DNA from: Polytrichum commune
Taxonomy: Eukaryota > Streptophyta > Polytrichopsida > Polytrichales > Polytrichaceae
Length of the DNA stretch: 64,000 nucleotides
Assembly: GCA_950295325.1 (NCBI GenBank)
Contig: OX485809.1
Coordinates: 31,498,001 to 31,562,000 of the forward strand
Direction: 5' to 3'
The position numbers and the translations under genes are program-made. The notes under the pieces are model-generated. The model did no database searches, had not been told where the DNA came from, and was given only the letters and a program-made list of their open reading frames with translations. Of the stretch, positions 11,590 to 25,109 are shown piece by piece (the stretch's first letter is position 1; each line of letters begins with the position of its first letter).

Positions 11590-12566
11590 TGTCGCGCACC
11601 TCTCCATGAGGAGTGGCCGAAACACCATGGGCACAAGGGGGACCCCGGAGTGACACCCGGGACTTGTGGCGCCGTTGGTGAGAGGGCCCAAGTGATCCTA
11701 GTGTGGGTGAGGGCCCCGGGCGTTGGGAACGCCTCCCACCCACAAAGACTAGGAGGCGTGAGGGTGAGGCCATGAGCTATGCGTAGCTCATGGCGTGGTG
11801 ATTCTAGAATGCTCAAGATCACCTCAATCGGAGGTGTGAGCTAGGAGTTATGGCCATTTGAGTGGGGTACTGTCCCGGGACAGCGCCCTGGTACAGCAGT
11901 GCCTGGGAGTGATTCCCGGGACTGCCAAGGTTCAAACAGGCATAACTTCCTCAAGACTTGCCCGAATGGGGCAAGCGAGGAGTCCATCGGCATCTACGTG
12001 AAGCGTAGATGAGGATGGAGTGGTTGGTTGTTATGATCAGACATCATACAAGGAAGTTATGATGGTCTGAAGCTGCTGGGGGGGGGTTCTAGGCCCAGCA
12101 GCTAAGGGAAAATGTCCACTTGGCCCCAACTCTTGGTAGAGAGACAAGAGGTTGGTTGGCGGTGGGGTAGGGGCTCCGTGTAGAGTCCTAGAGGCTTATA
12201 TGGGTGAGGTGGTGTGGCCTCGCCCACCCGAGGCCAAACGGCACGGCCTCCATGGGCATTGGCCCAATGTGAGGCCATAGTTGCCTAGTATGGTTCGGGT
12301 TGTTGTAGTGTTGCTCCGGCAACGCGATGATCAACATAGGATTGGACTTCCATGGATGGAAGTCCACATCCAAGAAATGGGTTACCGATTAAGGGGTGAG
12401 TCCCGAAAGCAAAGTAGGAGGGTTGGTTCCGTCCTATGAACTATAAGGTCCGGGGTAGGAGGAGCTAACCATTAGCATGGCGGAATGCGAATGGTTAGCG
12501 CTCGTAACCTTTGCTAGAATTGAAAATTGGCAAGATTGTCAAGGGGGATTAGCAAGGGTTGCGACA
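11590..12566 (+). repeat. 3' LTR
   Basis: 977 bp, TGTCGC...GCGACA, followed by the target duplication CCTCG at 12567-12571. No difference from the 5' LTR seen on reading, which points to a recent insertion. Confidence 0.95.
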
Positions 12567-12593
12567 CCTCGTATTGACGTTCCCAATTGAGTG

Positions 12594-12613
12594 CCCCCCC
12601 CCCCCCCCCCCCC
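12594..12613. repeat. 20-base C homopolymer
   Basis: Twenty C in a row just outside the LTR element. Its exact length may be a sequencing artefact. The proline-rich open frame across it is spurious. Confidence 0.85.
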
Positions 12614-15600
12614 GTGTTCCTACGTTCCCATACACACGCACATAATCTTTGGCAAGTTCCCATTCACGTTCCCACATAGAATTTTGGTCAAAATGTACAT
12701 GTTTTGCAATTTTGGGACTCCCAAAAGTCCCATAATGTTTAATATGATGTTACTACCTTGGGGGCAATTCTAAATATGCAAAAATCTTGTGCTTTTTAGA
12801 CTGGGACAAAATATTGCCCTTGACCATGGGTGTTCAGGGAGGCTTTTACTGGATGCAATTTGTCCAAACCATTGAATATCTAGGATGCCTTCTGGCATTT
12901 GTATTCCTTAAGGCACCAAAGACAACCATTTTTTAGCCCAGGTACATCACCATCTAGTGGAATGGAGTCCCCGCTGGCTCTCACTGGCTGGTCATATTCT
13001 TGTTGCTAATCAAGTCTTGGTAGCATCCATTTGGTATTTTTCATCTTGAATGAATATTTTCACTTGTGCTCTTAAGATAATTCAGGCATTAGTGCAAGAA
13101 TTTCTATGGTTGGGATCTTTAACATCCAGAGTGCATTCAAAAGTTTGTTGGGCTACATGTACGTTGCTTGTAGCACGAGGTGTCAAATTGATTGACCCCC
13201 TCCTCTAGACTACTTTTGCACTTTTAACAAAGATGTTGGTTTGTGGTTTTCTCCTAGATAAAGTCCCTTGGAAAACCATGATACTACATCAAATTTGCAC
13301 TCTTAGTCAAATATGGGAGCTCCATGACCGCCATCTTTAGCTTATTTATTTATTGGAGAGAAATATGTACTGCATGGGTGTGAATTATGCCAAGCAATGC
13401 TCTATTCATGGAGTGTTACCTGCAAAGGAACTCACCTATTGCAGATGCTCACCCAAACCTTTGCATGTCATCAACCCTTTTCTTCTAATCCCCATTGCTT
13501 AGTCCACCTAGAAAACCCTAGGACCAAGTTCCCCCTTCAATATTTTTGAAATGGTTGACTTTGGGCCTCACTTCAATTGATACCTTGTGGGACACCCACT
13601 CAAACTCATGGTTACCCATAAGCAGTCTACCTATTGCCCCTCATAATCAATCTTTGTATGTTGAGAGTTGCAAGCTAGCACTCTGCTGGCCATGTATCCT
13701 CCAACCAATTTGACAATGAGTGACTAGAAACACACACGAGACTTCCCTCAAGGGAAGCGATGGTATTAGAGAAATTTCACAATATGAAGAGCCCTAGGAC
13801 TTTCCCTCCTCACCTTGCCAACTAAGACCTAAAAGTTCTCCAATCATCGTCCATGAAACATCCTTGGCATGTTCATGATTCGGGTAAGTGGGCACGGTAA
13901 TGTTGATACAAACAAACCCAATGTTAATGCCAGGTTGAGGTTTGTCAACTCCAGGAGGACACAACTCACTCCACCTCCTCAACATCTACTGTAGTAGCGT
14001 CCCCTCATTTGGGGTTGCGCTCAACCATACTCACCCTGATTTTGGTCTCCATAGTCCATCACCACCATAGACGAGTCCGTCGGAGGAGCACGGACCTTGC
14101 CATTGTAGATTGCACCTCTAATAATCCATACCTTATGGTTCATAATACTTGTCACGACTTTGACATCTTGGCTAGTGATTGGGTTGTGCTCTTATAGATT
14201 TGTGACAAGTTTTCACAAAATTTAACCACGAGTAGCAACATCACCCCAACCACTAATATCGCCAATTTCACCACGGGCTCTCAGATATTGAGCATGTAAG
14301 ACATCAACTTAGCTCTTGATACTTGCACGTCTTTTGGTGAATCACATCGCCCACAACATCGCCCATCAAGATAAAGACTTCATAGATTCTAATTTGTAGC
14401 ATGGTAGGTTTGAATTCCTAGGTCTCACGATTCAATTTTTTTCCCCATGTATGGGATGATGATGTATGGTAAATTGGTGGTGATAACTTTGTTGCTGAAA
14501 TTTTCTCAATACAACTTTTTATCTAGGTGGTCAAATGCCCCATATGTTGTCACTCATCCACATTTTGCATCTTTGGCTTTGTTATAACATGTTAATTATT
14601 TTCCCTCATAAATCAGAGCATAGTATGCGCATTTTGGAATAGCAAAAATCATGTGCTGATTAGATGCGCATCATGTTATGAAGTCACCAACTTCATCTAA
14701 ACTTTGAAACTCATTGTTAACATAGTCGATTTCATTCCCATGTATTGGAAGGGTTAATGCCATTGGGAACCTATGTGTTTAGTAGTCCTTGCATTGTGGT
14801 GGATTATTTTGGCCATTGTGTCCTTCACCATTACGAATGGGTTGATCATATTGAGCCTTGCGCTAACCTCTGGACTATCACTTTTGAGTCCAACGATAAG
14901 TTGTTCACAACCATCCGCATTATGTTGCATGTTGCTATCTCGATCCAAATATGTCTTAACCTGGGCTCAAACTATGGGGAGGAAGTTGATTGTCTTATGT
15001 ATGACTCCCAATGATCTAGAGAAGTAAAAATCTTTTCAAATTCATGATAGGGCGAACAAGTGCTTGTGGTAGTCTCTTGCAATTCACATCACTACATGCA
15101 ACTGGAACTTGAAGGTGGCATTCCTACATCTAGCCACTCATAACACTATATTAGGTAATTTGAGACGTATACATACATAAGAGCATAAAATTCATCTCAA
15201 ACATATTAGAGATGCCATGTGCATCTTAACCATGCGCACATTTAGCACTCGTGATTACATCAATACTTGCAAAGTGAATGGCACAACTCAAACAAAAATT
15301 TAAAATGAGATAACTTGGGTAGGATAACTAGTTCGGCAGACTACATTGTTTTGTTTAATGAGTGTGGGTTACCATTTGATGTTACCTATTGCTATAACTT
15401 TGTATTGACATTATCATATTTTTACCAACTAAGTTATATCATATTATTTGGTGTGCATACTAACTACTTATGTTATTTGGGTAAATAATTATACTCTTAG
15501 AGTAATCTTATAATGATGTGTACTCCAAATGGCAACCCATGCTAATTAGACAAAATATTGTAGTTATAAGCAGTCAACTAATTCAATTAACATATGTTTT

Positions 15601-18003
15601 TAGGTTGACCGGTCAAAACGACATGAAGTTAAGTCAACCGGAATTTCAACTAATCCGTTGACTAGACAAAACAACTAGTCAAGTGGACCAATTATATATT
15701 TTCCTTGTGTATAAGTTTTATTGTCTGTGTTCATCGATGCATATGACGGTCGTCCCATCCTATCAAATTGGACAGGACAATGGACGGCAAAGTGGGCTAT
15801 CTCACACGATGTTGTGATTATGCACACCAATGAAGTATCATAAGATTTTGTTGTGTATGACCAAGTCATATCTTGGTGTTCAACCACTCCGCTGTGGATT
15901 TCATCAATGGGTTTAGGGTTTAGGTATTAGGGCAATCAATTTGTAGGCAATAAATCATGATCCTATAAATTATGATTGCACAAAACAACCACAATTTTTG
16001 GGAGCAAAAAGTCCACTTTCTACAACTATCTGTAGGACTCATCATCCTTCACCTTGTGCAGAGTGGAGTCGTCCTTGTCGTGAGGTTTGTCTTGTAGCCA
16101 CATAAGGTTTCTCCCTAACCAAGATACCATTCAGCATCTTACATCTTTTTTCATAATGCTCAATTACGAGTTTAGGCTAAAAGATGTTGAAAGACTGTTG
16201 TTGGCAAGTCCATCATCAATGATGAGAGGAGGCAAATTGAAGTTTGCAATAGAAATAAACTAGATCCAGAATATTGAAGTTTACTTTAGTAGCTTCTTTA
16301 TCTCCTATTAAAAACATCTTCTTCAAGCATGTGTTATTACCCTACAAGTATAGATTCTTGGTTGTTTTTATGCATGGACCTTGTTATTTGCAAAAGTGTG
16401 CACAACTTGCAAGCCATTGTAACGCCAATAGCAGGGAGATTGTTATATTTATTAAATGAGTGTTAATTGTTTACTGCCATATCCTAGGGATATGATGCCC
16501 TTTTGAAGGAACATTCATGGATTGGAGCTTGTTATTCTACAAACACTTGTTTCTGCAAGCCCTAGAAACTTAGGGATTCTCCCAATTTGACATGCTTCAT
16601 GACTAGAATAATTCCGACTTAGATTCTCTAGATACATACTACACAGTGATCCTCTGTAGAATTTTTGTAGGGACGCGCCAATTGACAATTCCTCATTTCC
16701 ATATTCAAAGAGGACAAGGAGATGCAATTATAGCAAGAAATGTTATCTAGGGTCAAGTTGGGCAGTTGAAGCAATCTTTGCAGTGGAAGAACGAGTTGTG
16801 TGAAGAGTGAGTACATGTCCAAGAGGGCCACGGGCACAAAAAAAAACCATTCTTGCATAATTCTGCTGGAAATTTATAGATGTGCATAGTTATTGAGATT
16901 CGGTATGACGCTTATGATAGTCCTCTTATGTGTTGAGAAAGTAAGTGGAATTGCAGAGCATGGAGGTCTCATCTCAGGTACTAAGATTGAGTCGTACAGA
17001 GTTGGAATTGGTTCTATGTATTGGAATTGGAAGCATGCTTATGCAAAGCTTATGCAATGAGCAAGAACTGACCCCTGCCACTAAGAAACAGGTTTGTCTA
17101 TTGTGTTGTTCCAATGGCCAGACTTGGTTGTCCTCCCTTGCCTGTGTTGGTTGGTCTATGCAACAGTGGTCCTGAATGACAATATGAAAACTGCAAGTAA
17201 TTCTTCTTTGGAAATAAATTGCAGCCTGAGAAGTGGCTGCCAAACTAGCAGAATGAGCTTCTTACACAATTTGATTTCTGATACACAGTATCTGAAACAT
17301 GTGGGTTACATACTCGATACTCTGTTATTAGAAAAACTAAATGCGCCATGGGATGGGTGGCAGCAACCTGATTCATTAATGACAGAAACCACAGGAATGA
17401 GGGACTTGACCTGCAAGTATGTTTAGGGTTTAGTATTGTTTAAAGCTGTGTTCGACAAATCAGCTGACAATCTAGGTCGAGTGTAAGGTATGTGGGTATT
17501 ATTTGGTTTATTTTTCATGTTCTCCAACTTCTACCAATTAGATTTACACAACAAAACTCATGTTGCATTAGTAAATATGTGCTGAAACATCTGTCGGATT
17601 GAAAATCAGGCCTCCCCTAATTTAGTTATGATTATGGGAAGTGCATGTTTGTTGATTTCTTAACTAGATACATAGAGCCTACCAATTGTTGTTCACTACA
17701 GTATTGAGCGTAGAGCAGTTATTAATATTGGAAGACGTAGTCCAATCTCTTTTAGACATTTGTCTTTATGGTGTTTGCTCTTTGATCCTCACTGAACCAC
17801 ATACCAATCAAATCTAGGGGTCCGATTAAGAAAACGAGCCACTTGAGACCCATCTACCTTACCATCCATACTCTTTAATGGCAACATGTAGACAAGTATA
17901 ATGAAATACGATAGGAAAAATAATGAGAATCACTTCATAACCCTATTTTTCATAATAAAATACAGAAGTTACAGTGTTCAAAGCCAAGTTACATGCAAGG
18001 AAC
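12614..18003. other. 5.4 kb without a supported gene
   Basis: Scattered short open frames (for example 14.0-14.2, 14.75-15.0 and 16.9-17.4 kb) show no recognisable family. A stretch at about 16.93-17.05 kb reads as a plausible but unidentified exon remnant on the plus strand (GLISGTKIESYRVGIGSMYW). About 17.74-17.89 kb holds a copy of a dispersed repeat listed separately. Confidence 0.5.
17740..17890 (-). repeat. dispersed repeat family member
   Basis: Contains AACCACATACCAATCAAATCTAGGGGTCCGATTAAG in pieces, the reverse complement of the core shared with copies near 33.64, 40.5, 48.2 and 56.6 kb (and more weakly 29.6 kb). The core includes CTTAATCGGACCCCTA and GATTGGTATGTGGTT. No coding capacity; class unknown. 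Confidence 0.55.
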
Positions 18004-21000
18004 TTATCGGCCCCACCAATTTGGAAGTCCTCTTGTCTCCCTAGGTTCTTCATATTCCTGAAGCTCCCTTAACTCTACATTGCAGGCTGCCACAGCGCCC
18101 CTTGCCTGACCATAGTTGGGATCAAGACGAAGGGCCTCCTGAAATATTTCTCGGGCCTGGACCATAAGTTTGATGCGCTCTTTGCTGCCCATGGGTCTGA
18201 GGCGTGATCGATCCCGCATGGCTAAACCCCAGTTCAACAAAGCTGCATCTCAAACAACAATTTGTGAGAGGTTCCACATAGGATTTGAGAACATATAAAC
18301 CAATGTAGAACTTATTTAAGGCCAAAGCAAGAAGCACTCTACAGTATGAATGTGTATAATGCAAGGAGCATAGATTGACAAATTAAGGTGCAAAGTGTAA
18401 AGACTGTCCAAACAGAATTTTTATATACATACCACCACATGCATACTTGTCGCTCAGGCCCATCATTGCCTCAAACTTGTCAATGGCAGCCAGATAGACT
18501 TTATCAGCATCCTGAGATGAGGTCTGCACCACAGAATATAACTAGTCTCTTCAGTTTCCTTCACATGATAAATATAGTGCAACAACCTGGGTGCTAGACC
18601 TTATCAGATTGGTGCTCAACTAAAAGACATTTTCAATTTAAGGAACAGAAACAGATTACTTGGCAAGCTCCATGTGAGAATACTTGAATAGAAATTATCA
18701 AACTCCAGATTAGGTGTGATTATTTGTAGCTTGGGGATCTCTTCCAACAGAAAGGTTGGCTGCAATATAAGCTACTCAAAAAACCTCACTGTCAGAGAAA
18801 TTAGTTATACCATGACACACTCACAATATATACTGTGTCCATTGCTGTAATGTTGGCAACTGCAAATACTAAGAAACACACTTCAAGTATCAGGGCTTTT
18901 AAATTACCTCCCCGCCTTCTTCAGCAATAAGCTGGCCTCGGTAACAAAGAGCCAATCCCCAGTTGTAAAGAGCTCGCATGTCAGTCCGGTCTACAGAAAG
19001 GGCAGAACGGTACTTTCGGCCAGCTTCAACGAGAAGTTGTTCACATTCCTCAGAGACTTCTTGTATAGTTGCTTCCAGGGCCTGTCATTCTCATTTGTCA
19101 ACACTTCAACAGCTTGCAGATTATTACTATTCTGGTTACACTCAGACTTCATACTCTCACAAAGTAAAGCTACTCTGCAAGGTGATCTACAAGCGATGTT
19201 GAAGGGGCATGCTGAATACATTGAGCATCCACTACACTATAGATCTGATTAAATGTGGCATTAGAATTAATGTGCCACATATTTATTGAACACTCTGCTA
19301 TTGATGTGTTGTCTTATTATAAATCACTGAAGCGTTTAGTCACTTGCCATTCTATGCCACTTGTCATGATTAACCAACCTGCATTAACCTATGTACATGG
19401 TAAATAATGTGGCCCACGGTAATTAACATTGATGAGAAAGTTGTTACTAGAAGAACAATAATGTGGCCCAAAATCATTAGTCTAATGTTCATTGTCGTGG
19501 GTCAATGATGAATAATGTGGCCCACACTAAATCAGATACTTATTGTAGTGTGCAGTATATTAGACACTGACCTGGCGTTCCTCCTCTGCCTCCCAGTCGT
19601 CTTGCCTATTTACAGCACTTGAGGAAGGCTCAGGTAGCATGCTTCGAAGGTTCTGAGTGAGCCTCAATTTCAGCTCGCCATGTAATAGAAGCGTATTTCC
19701 CCACAAGCCAAGCCCCACAAGACTAGATGGCCTGAATCACATCAGTGTCACAGAAACCAGCAAAGCTTTAATCAGCTGACTGATTGAGCAAGGTAAACAA
19801 TTGACACACTTATACAAGACAAACTCGTTTGATTAAAAACATTAAAAACAAAAATAAAATAAAATAAACCCCCAAAAAACTATCTCCTTGCCATAGGCGC
19901 TTCTAGGCTTGCAAGTTGTGCACATATTGCATATATTCTAACACACGTGCATACTCTACCGTTCAGAATCACATACAGGAATCTATTTTTCCAGGTTAGT
20001 AAGTAATACTTAACCAAGACATTTACTAATGAAAGATCAAGGAGCCACTAGAGTAAGCTTCAAGATTTCTTGATCCTATTTATTTGTACCCTCAAGTTGG
20101 CCGCCCATTACTATTATGTGACAACTGGCAGAATTTGAAGAAATCTTAGGTGATCCAAATACATTGAAACTTATTGTGGTCAGTAGGTTTACCCTGATAT
20201 AATATTCACAAAATCTCAACATCATCATGTAATTGTTTGAACTCAAGGACAAAAACAAATACCTTAAGGCAACAGCCTTTGCACACAGATCAGACGCTTC
20301 ATAGAGCATCTGTTCTGCGACACCAACTTCAATACGACCTTCAAGACCCTCTCTTCCTTCGTTTAACAAAGCCTCAACTTCATCCAGTATCCGTTGAAAG
20401 CGATCATCATCTGGACTTTGTTTCTTCAACACAGCAAGGTTTCGATATGCTTCAGTTTGTTCAAGTGGGTAAGAAGGATTATTTCGAGCTGAAGGTCCTG
20501 CTTCTTGTGGTACAGGCACATCAGTTCCACTGTCTCCTCCTGCCTCATCGTTTGTATCTGAGCTTTGAGTTGATCCCTTCCCCCATCGTCTCCTGCCACC
20601 TGAATACAAAATAAAAGCAAATGAATGGCAAGACCCCAAGCAAGATTTCTGATCTACTTATTCATATGCGTGGAAGAACAATGCAACACCTCAGGACACA
20701 TTTCAACCAAGCAATGGACATTGACCCCAAACCCATACTATTCAAGTGTACATTTACTTATTTAGCCACACCCTGATCTGAATCGTATCAGCCCATTACA
20801 ACCAATCAAGTCTACTATATCGAGGTAGGGCACAACATTCCTAGGAGATGTATTTACAAGAAAAATGCATTCTGGAGCGAGAACATTTAGGGTTCATGAT
20901 CAGCACATACCGTCAAAATCTAATTAAGTGTGGCCCACACTAGTCAAAATTGGGTGGCAACTAGAGAGGTTGTCCCATGACACTTGGTGCTACATGACAA

Positions 21001-24000
21001 GTCACAAAGACCACTCTAAATAACATGGCACACCAATTTTAATGCCACACTAAATCATATATGTAGTGTAGATGGTAAAGTGATTCAGTTAGTGGGATGA
21101 TTCGTTGTGAAAGAGTTAAGGCTATATTTTTTGGCTACTGTTTTCAAAGATAAAATTACCTTCACTGTCTTCACCGGAACTGCCATTGCCACCAAAGTCG
21201 ACATCTGTGATGTCGGTGCCTACTCGTCGCCATTTTTCTCCAGGATCTCCTCTACTTGAAGAGGGTCCATCCCAGTTATCTGCAGGGTCTGCCCTTCTTC
21301 TTGATCCATCGTATGATGTCTCCTCATCATCCGCAGCCTGTGTGCGTTGTTGTCCTCTGATGATGCCAACTTGTATTAAAAGGAAATTCACAGGTACAAA
21401 AACATACAAAAACATACAAAAACATTCTTGGCAGAGAAACAAAGTAAAGAATAAACCTTCTCCTCAAACAGTGGAAGATTATTAAATTCAGATACAAACC
21501 TCCTAGCAGCACCAACTGGATACCCCGTTTCATCATTGTAGTTGCCTTTCCTGCCATTCCCTGTACTGCTAGAAGACACAGGATACTCATTCCAACCTGC
21601 ATCAGATGTTGTGGCTTGTAATTCTAAGGTTCTTGCACTGACCGGGGATTTCTCCTTGTATTCAACTTTTGGAATGCTGATCAATTTGCCCTGGTGTGCC
21701 GTAGACTCAACCTCTAAACTCGGCTTTCTCAAGGGCTCTAACACCCAATTTTCCTCCCCTGATTCGGGAAAAACTCCTGTCCATGGAGTGGCTGCAACCA
21801 TGTTCACATGTTCAAGACGTGATGTGTCCAAAGGTGAATTCTCCACAGTGATTGCAACAGTTGATGAATTATTGCCGTCTTGAATAACCAAATCTGCAGG
21901 TTTTTGTGCATCTCTTTTCTCCACATTTCCTATGGTGACTGCAAAAGTCGATGAACTATTGCCATTGGTTAATGAGTCAGCTTGCTGAAGTGGTGAGGCT
22001 TCTACTATGGAGCTTTTATGATTAAACAAATCTGCAGGCTCTTGTGAATTTCTACTCTCCACAGTCTCCGAGGTGACTACAAAAGTTGCTGAACCATTAC
22101 CATCTGCTGAGGTGGCTTGCTGAAGTGGTGAGGAGGCTGCAGAGTTTTGTGCATTCTTGATCTCCAGATTTATTATCTTTTCTTCAAGTCGTGCCACGAC
22201 GACAGCCAACTGTGCGACGCACTTAGCCATGTCTGAAATGACTACCTCGACATCTGGGCCTGCAGAAGGTGATTTAATTGCATCATTCACATCTTTCTTT
22301 ACTTGGTTCTCCTCCCCAGTACTGCTAAGGCTTGTGGGGGAAGGTGCAATCTCAGGGTGATAATTACCGGGATGAGAGATACCAATGGCTGCTCCATTGT
22401 GCATGGTCTGCACAGAGTTCCTTATTGAAAGCAACTGTGAAGACTCCTTGTCCTTGCTGGTCATCTTTCCCTTCAACAAAACAGGCAAGCAAGCAATCAA
22501 TCAGTTGGCCATCAAAGAAAATCTTTAGCAAATATGTTGTACAAACCTTGTATACAGGTCATAGGACTGTAGATAATTCAATTGAATGTGTTTTCAACAC
22601 TACGGGTGGTTGTGGTCATGGTAGTGGTTTACTTTCCTGAGTTCTATTTCCATAAAAAATGCATAATAAATGCTAACCACCTCCACGACCACCCCTTACC
22701 ACCATCAACCCATTACTCCGCATGGTTAACCACCCTTGGAATGGTTCTTCATGCCCATGTGGCATCACTAGAGAGCTTCAACGCCAAGGTTCGGGGAGAA
22801 AGTTGAGGAGGCACCCACTTTAACATTACAATCCAAAGCCAACAAGGATAATAATCACTTTAATTTCCTCTCAAGCCCAAGACCTAACCAATAATAGATT
22901 GCGATATAAAAGACGGACCACACCATCAACCACAACCACAAGGGTCCACACAAGACAAATGTCAATGAAATTCAACCTTGCAAAATTCAAAAGAAGTGGT
23001 TTATCTCAGAACCCCTGTGGGCACCATGACTTGCAACATCAATGTGTTGATTCAATTCAATCTGCTTTCAGATTGTTGATTCAATCCAACAAATAACACG
23101 ACGAAGTCTAAGAATCTCATTCCTTCTGGCAAACAACTCTCAGAAAGTCAGGAGAGAAATTTGTCTGAGGATGTTGTCTGAGACATGAAAGCTAGACATG
23201 AAATCCTCAGAAAGAAGCAACGAGATTTACTCAAACGCTTTTACAATTTTCTGGAGGTGGAATAAAATCATAGGTGAATGAAAGGAAGCTATTAAACCTA
23301 AATAGACATTCAACCTTGCAAAATTCAAAAGAAGTGGTAGATCTCAGACACTTTGTGGGCACCATGACTTGCAACGTCGACGTGTTTATTCAATCCAATG
23401 TGGTTTCGGATTGTTGATTCAATCCAACGAATAATACGACAGTGTCTGAGAATCTCATTCCTTCTGGAAAACAACCCTCAGAAAATCACAAGAGAAACGT
23501 TGTCTCAGACATGAAAGTTTTGACATAAAATGCTCAGAAGCAACAAAATTCTAGCACACTTTTAAAACTTTCTGAAGGTGTAATATAATCATAGTTGCAT
23601 GAAAGAAAGTGCAAAAGCCTAAGAAGAGATTCAACCTTGCATAATTCAAAAGATGGGATTATCTCAAAAACCTTGTGGGCAACATCAGTAATGGGTTCGA
23701 CATGATTCGAGGCCGCCTTGTTCACCCCAAATTGGTAGGCCAGGCTTCTAAATCGGTGATTCGTAGCCACACCTACAATTTCCTTGATCTTTCTCCACAA
23801 ACGCCCAATCTGAAAGCGGAGTGTAGTCATTGTTGTCACCAAAAATGCAAGAGAGAGAGCAGCAACTGGAAGCCCTGAGGGCGGGATGCTTCGGGAAGCT
23901 GCAAGGGCAACCGAAACTGCAACACCAAACCCCATCGCCAGAACCTCGAATCCGCCATCCAGCTCTGAAATTGCATTGCGCGGCCAGCTTGTATAATCTT

Positions 24001-24268
24001 TGGTCTCTTCACCACTGTCATCTGTTGTCTCATCCCAGCTCTCATACGGCCATACTGCGGATGAGGAACATTGATGAGCAATCCTCCCCTTCTTTTGGGA
24101 GTACTTCGGAATTAGGGTCAAGGAATATGAATGCGAGAATAGAAAACCCTGTGATGGACGAGGGTTTTGTGATGAAAAACTTCGAGCAACTGACAACTTC
24201 GAACAGGATTGCTTCACTAGATGAAGCACCCGGTAACTAGAGCCAAGGCACAAGGTGAGAGCCCCCAT
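18004..24268 (-). CDS. plastid-type membrane TPR protein, 8 exons, about 933 aa
   Basis: Exon model (minus strand): 24268-23636, 22470-21500, 21356-21160, 20599-20263, 19731-19572, 19081-18908, 18523-18433, 18242-18004. The phases join without a stop and give 934 codons. The N-terminus (MGALTLCLGSSYRVLHLVKQ) is basic and Ser-rich like a transit peptide. Two hydrophobic stretches (about residues 107-145) predict membrane anchoring. The middle (exon 2) is Ser/Thr/Glu-rich with a short coiled-coil-like piece (VVVARLEEKIINLEIK). The C-terminus has TPR-like helices: ALYNWGLALCYRGQLI, ALLNWGLAMRDRS and AREIFQEALRLDPNYGQARG. I recall similar TPR proteins of unknown function in plants. The role is probably a protein-protein scaffold at a plastid membrane, which is inference. 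The exon 1/2 junction is the least certain. Confidence 0.72.
19250..19560. repeat. MITE-like sequence in an intron
   Basis: Within intron 5 of the TPR gene. It has repeated TGTGGCCCA(C/A) blocks and ends related to AATGTGGCATTAG and CACTAAATCAGATAC. A related stretch lies in intron 3 at about 20.93-21.08 kb (GTGTGGCCCACACTAG, CACACTAAATCATATATG). Boundaries uncertain. Confidence 0.4.
20930..21085. repeat. MITE-like sequence in intron 3 of the TPR gene
   Basis: Shares TGTGGCCCACACT and ACACTAAATCA with the 19.25-19.56 kb sequence. No open frame. Class unknown. Confidence 0.35.
22969..23690 (-). repeat. tandem ~330-bp repeats carrying an exon end
   Basis: Units begin near 22969, 23308 and 23629 (spacing 339 and 321 bp), each with ATTCAACCTTGCA(A/T)AATTC. 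The last unit holds the real 3' end of exon 1 of the TPR gene and its donor site. The two units further into the intron repeat the exon-end sequence, diverged and with an in-frame stop, as well as the downstream intron sequence. Confidence 0.75.
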
Positions 24269-25070
24269 TGCCAAATCTCCTCAACAAAACTAACAAATTC
24301 TAGTCCGGATGGACGAACCGAAGTAAATAGCCTAGCCTAACCCAGCCTAATCTTCTTCCTCTCTGTCGAGAAGAAATCGCTACCGGAATTTGGAGAGCGT
24401 CATAGCTTCGCATAATCCAGCCACTGTGCAAACATCTGGGTAAATATCATCCTACATGTAAAAATCCTACACATCCCTACATATCTAAGAATCAAAGTTT
24501 AGATCCCTTTCTCTTCCACAAGGACCAAAGCACTATCCCACCGTCTACACTCCATCCAAAATCTTCCAATACGTCCGATTCCAGAGTAGAAAACCAACCC
24601 CAACACACGAATCACCTCATAAATCTCTACATACTCCCCTGGAATTACGACCCACATCTACTTAAAGCAACATCCCAAACAAATGCTCCGATAAAGTACA
24701 ATTACATCAAATCAAACTCCAAACCGCAAGACCACTAAATTTGAGAGCCAGAAACACACTGGCCTCTCATCATCATCCATTTGTACTAGGAACGGACAAA
24801 AGGATTCAAGTAGTGTCGTCTGAAGTCTGCATTCCCCCACCCCCTGGGGTTGAAGGGAAAGTCACTTCCTCTCCACTATTCTAGTGGCATAAAAGTAAGG
24901 TTACACTAAGTTAGCTTAGTGGACTCATGAAGTGGCTAATACAGGGGCTACATGGACAGAAGGAACTCCACCGGTCCACAGTATTAATCTAATAGGTTAA
25001 AGTATTTGTGTTTCCAAGATTTTTCTTAATATATGAGTCCCACCAATGACGGAAATTGAAAAAAAAAAAA

Positions 25071-25109
<39 letters not shown>

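Larger units (their letters stand above)
5803..12566 (+). mobile_element. Ty3/gypsy chromovirus-type LTR retrotransposon, defective
   Basis: The ends are complete. Two 977-bp direct LTRs begin TGTCGC and end GCGACA, a 6-bp inverted repeat. The flanks are a 5-bp target duplication CCTCG (5798-5802 and 12567-12571). A tRNA-Met type primer-binding site follows the 5' LTR, and purine-rich GGTGGGGG precedes the 3' LTR. Order inside: gag/protease-like remnant, RNase H, zinc-finger integrase, chromodomain-like tail. Pol order (RNase H before integrase) and the chromodomain-like end place it with Ty3/gypsy chromoviruses. The interior is full of stops and frameshifts and lacks the reverse transcriptase core, so the element cannot be autonomous. 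Confidence 0.93.

Noticed and set aside
12591-12773. Proline-rich frame over the C homopolymer
   Set aside because: Produced by the C run; no splice or family support.
14745-15014. Overlapping frames on both strands near 14.75-15.0 kb
   Set aside because: No recognisable motif, no conserved pattern, low-complexity AT-rich surroundings.
16945-17426. Possible exons on the plus strand near 17 kb
   Set aside because: One stretch looks protein-like but I could not tie it to any family or build a consistent gene model.
22969-23690. CRISPR-like regular repeats
   Set aside because: The units are over 300 bp, only three, and include an exon end; this is a tandem duplication in a plant intron.
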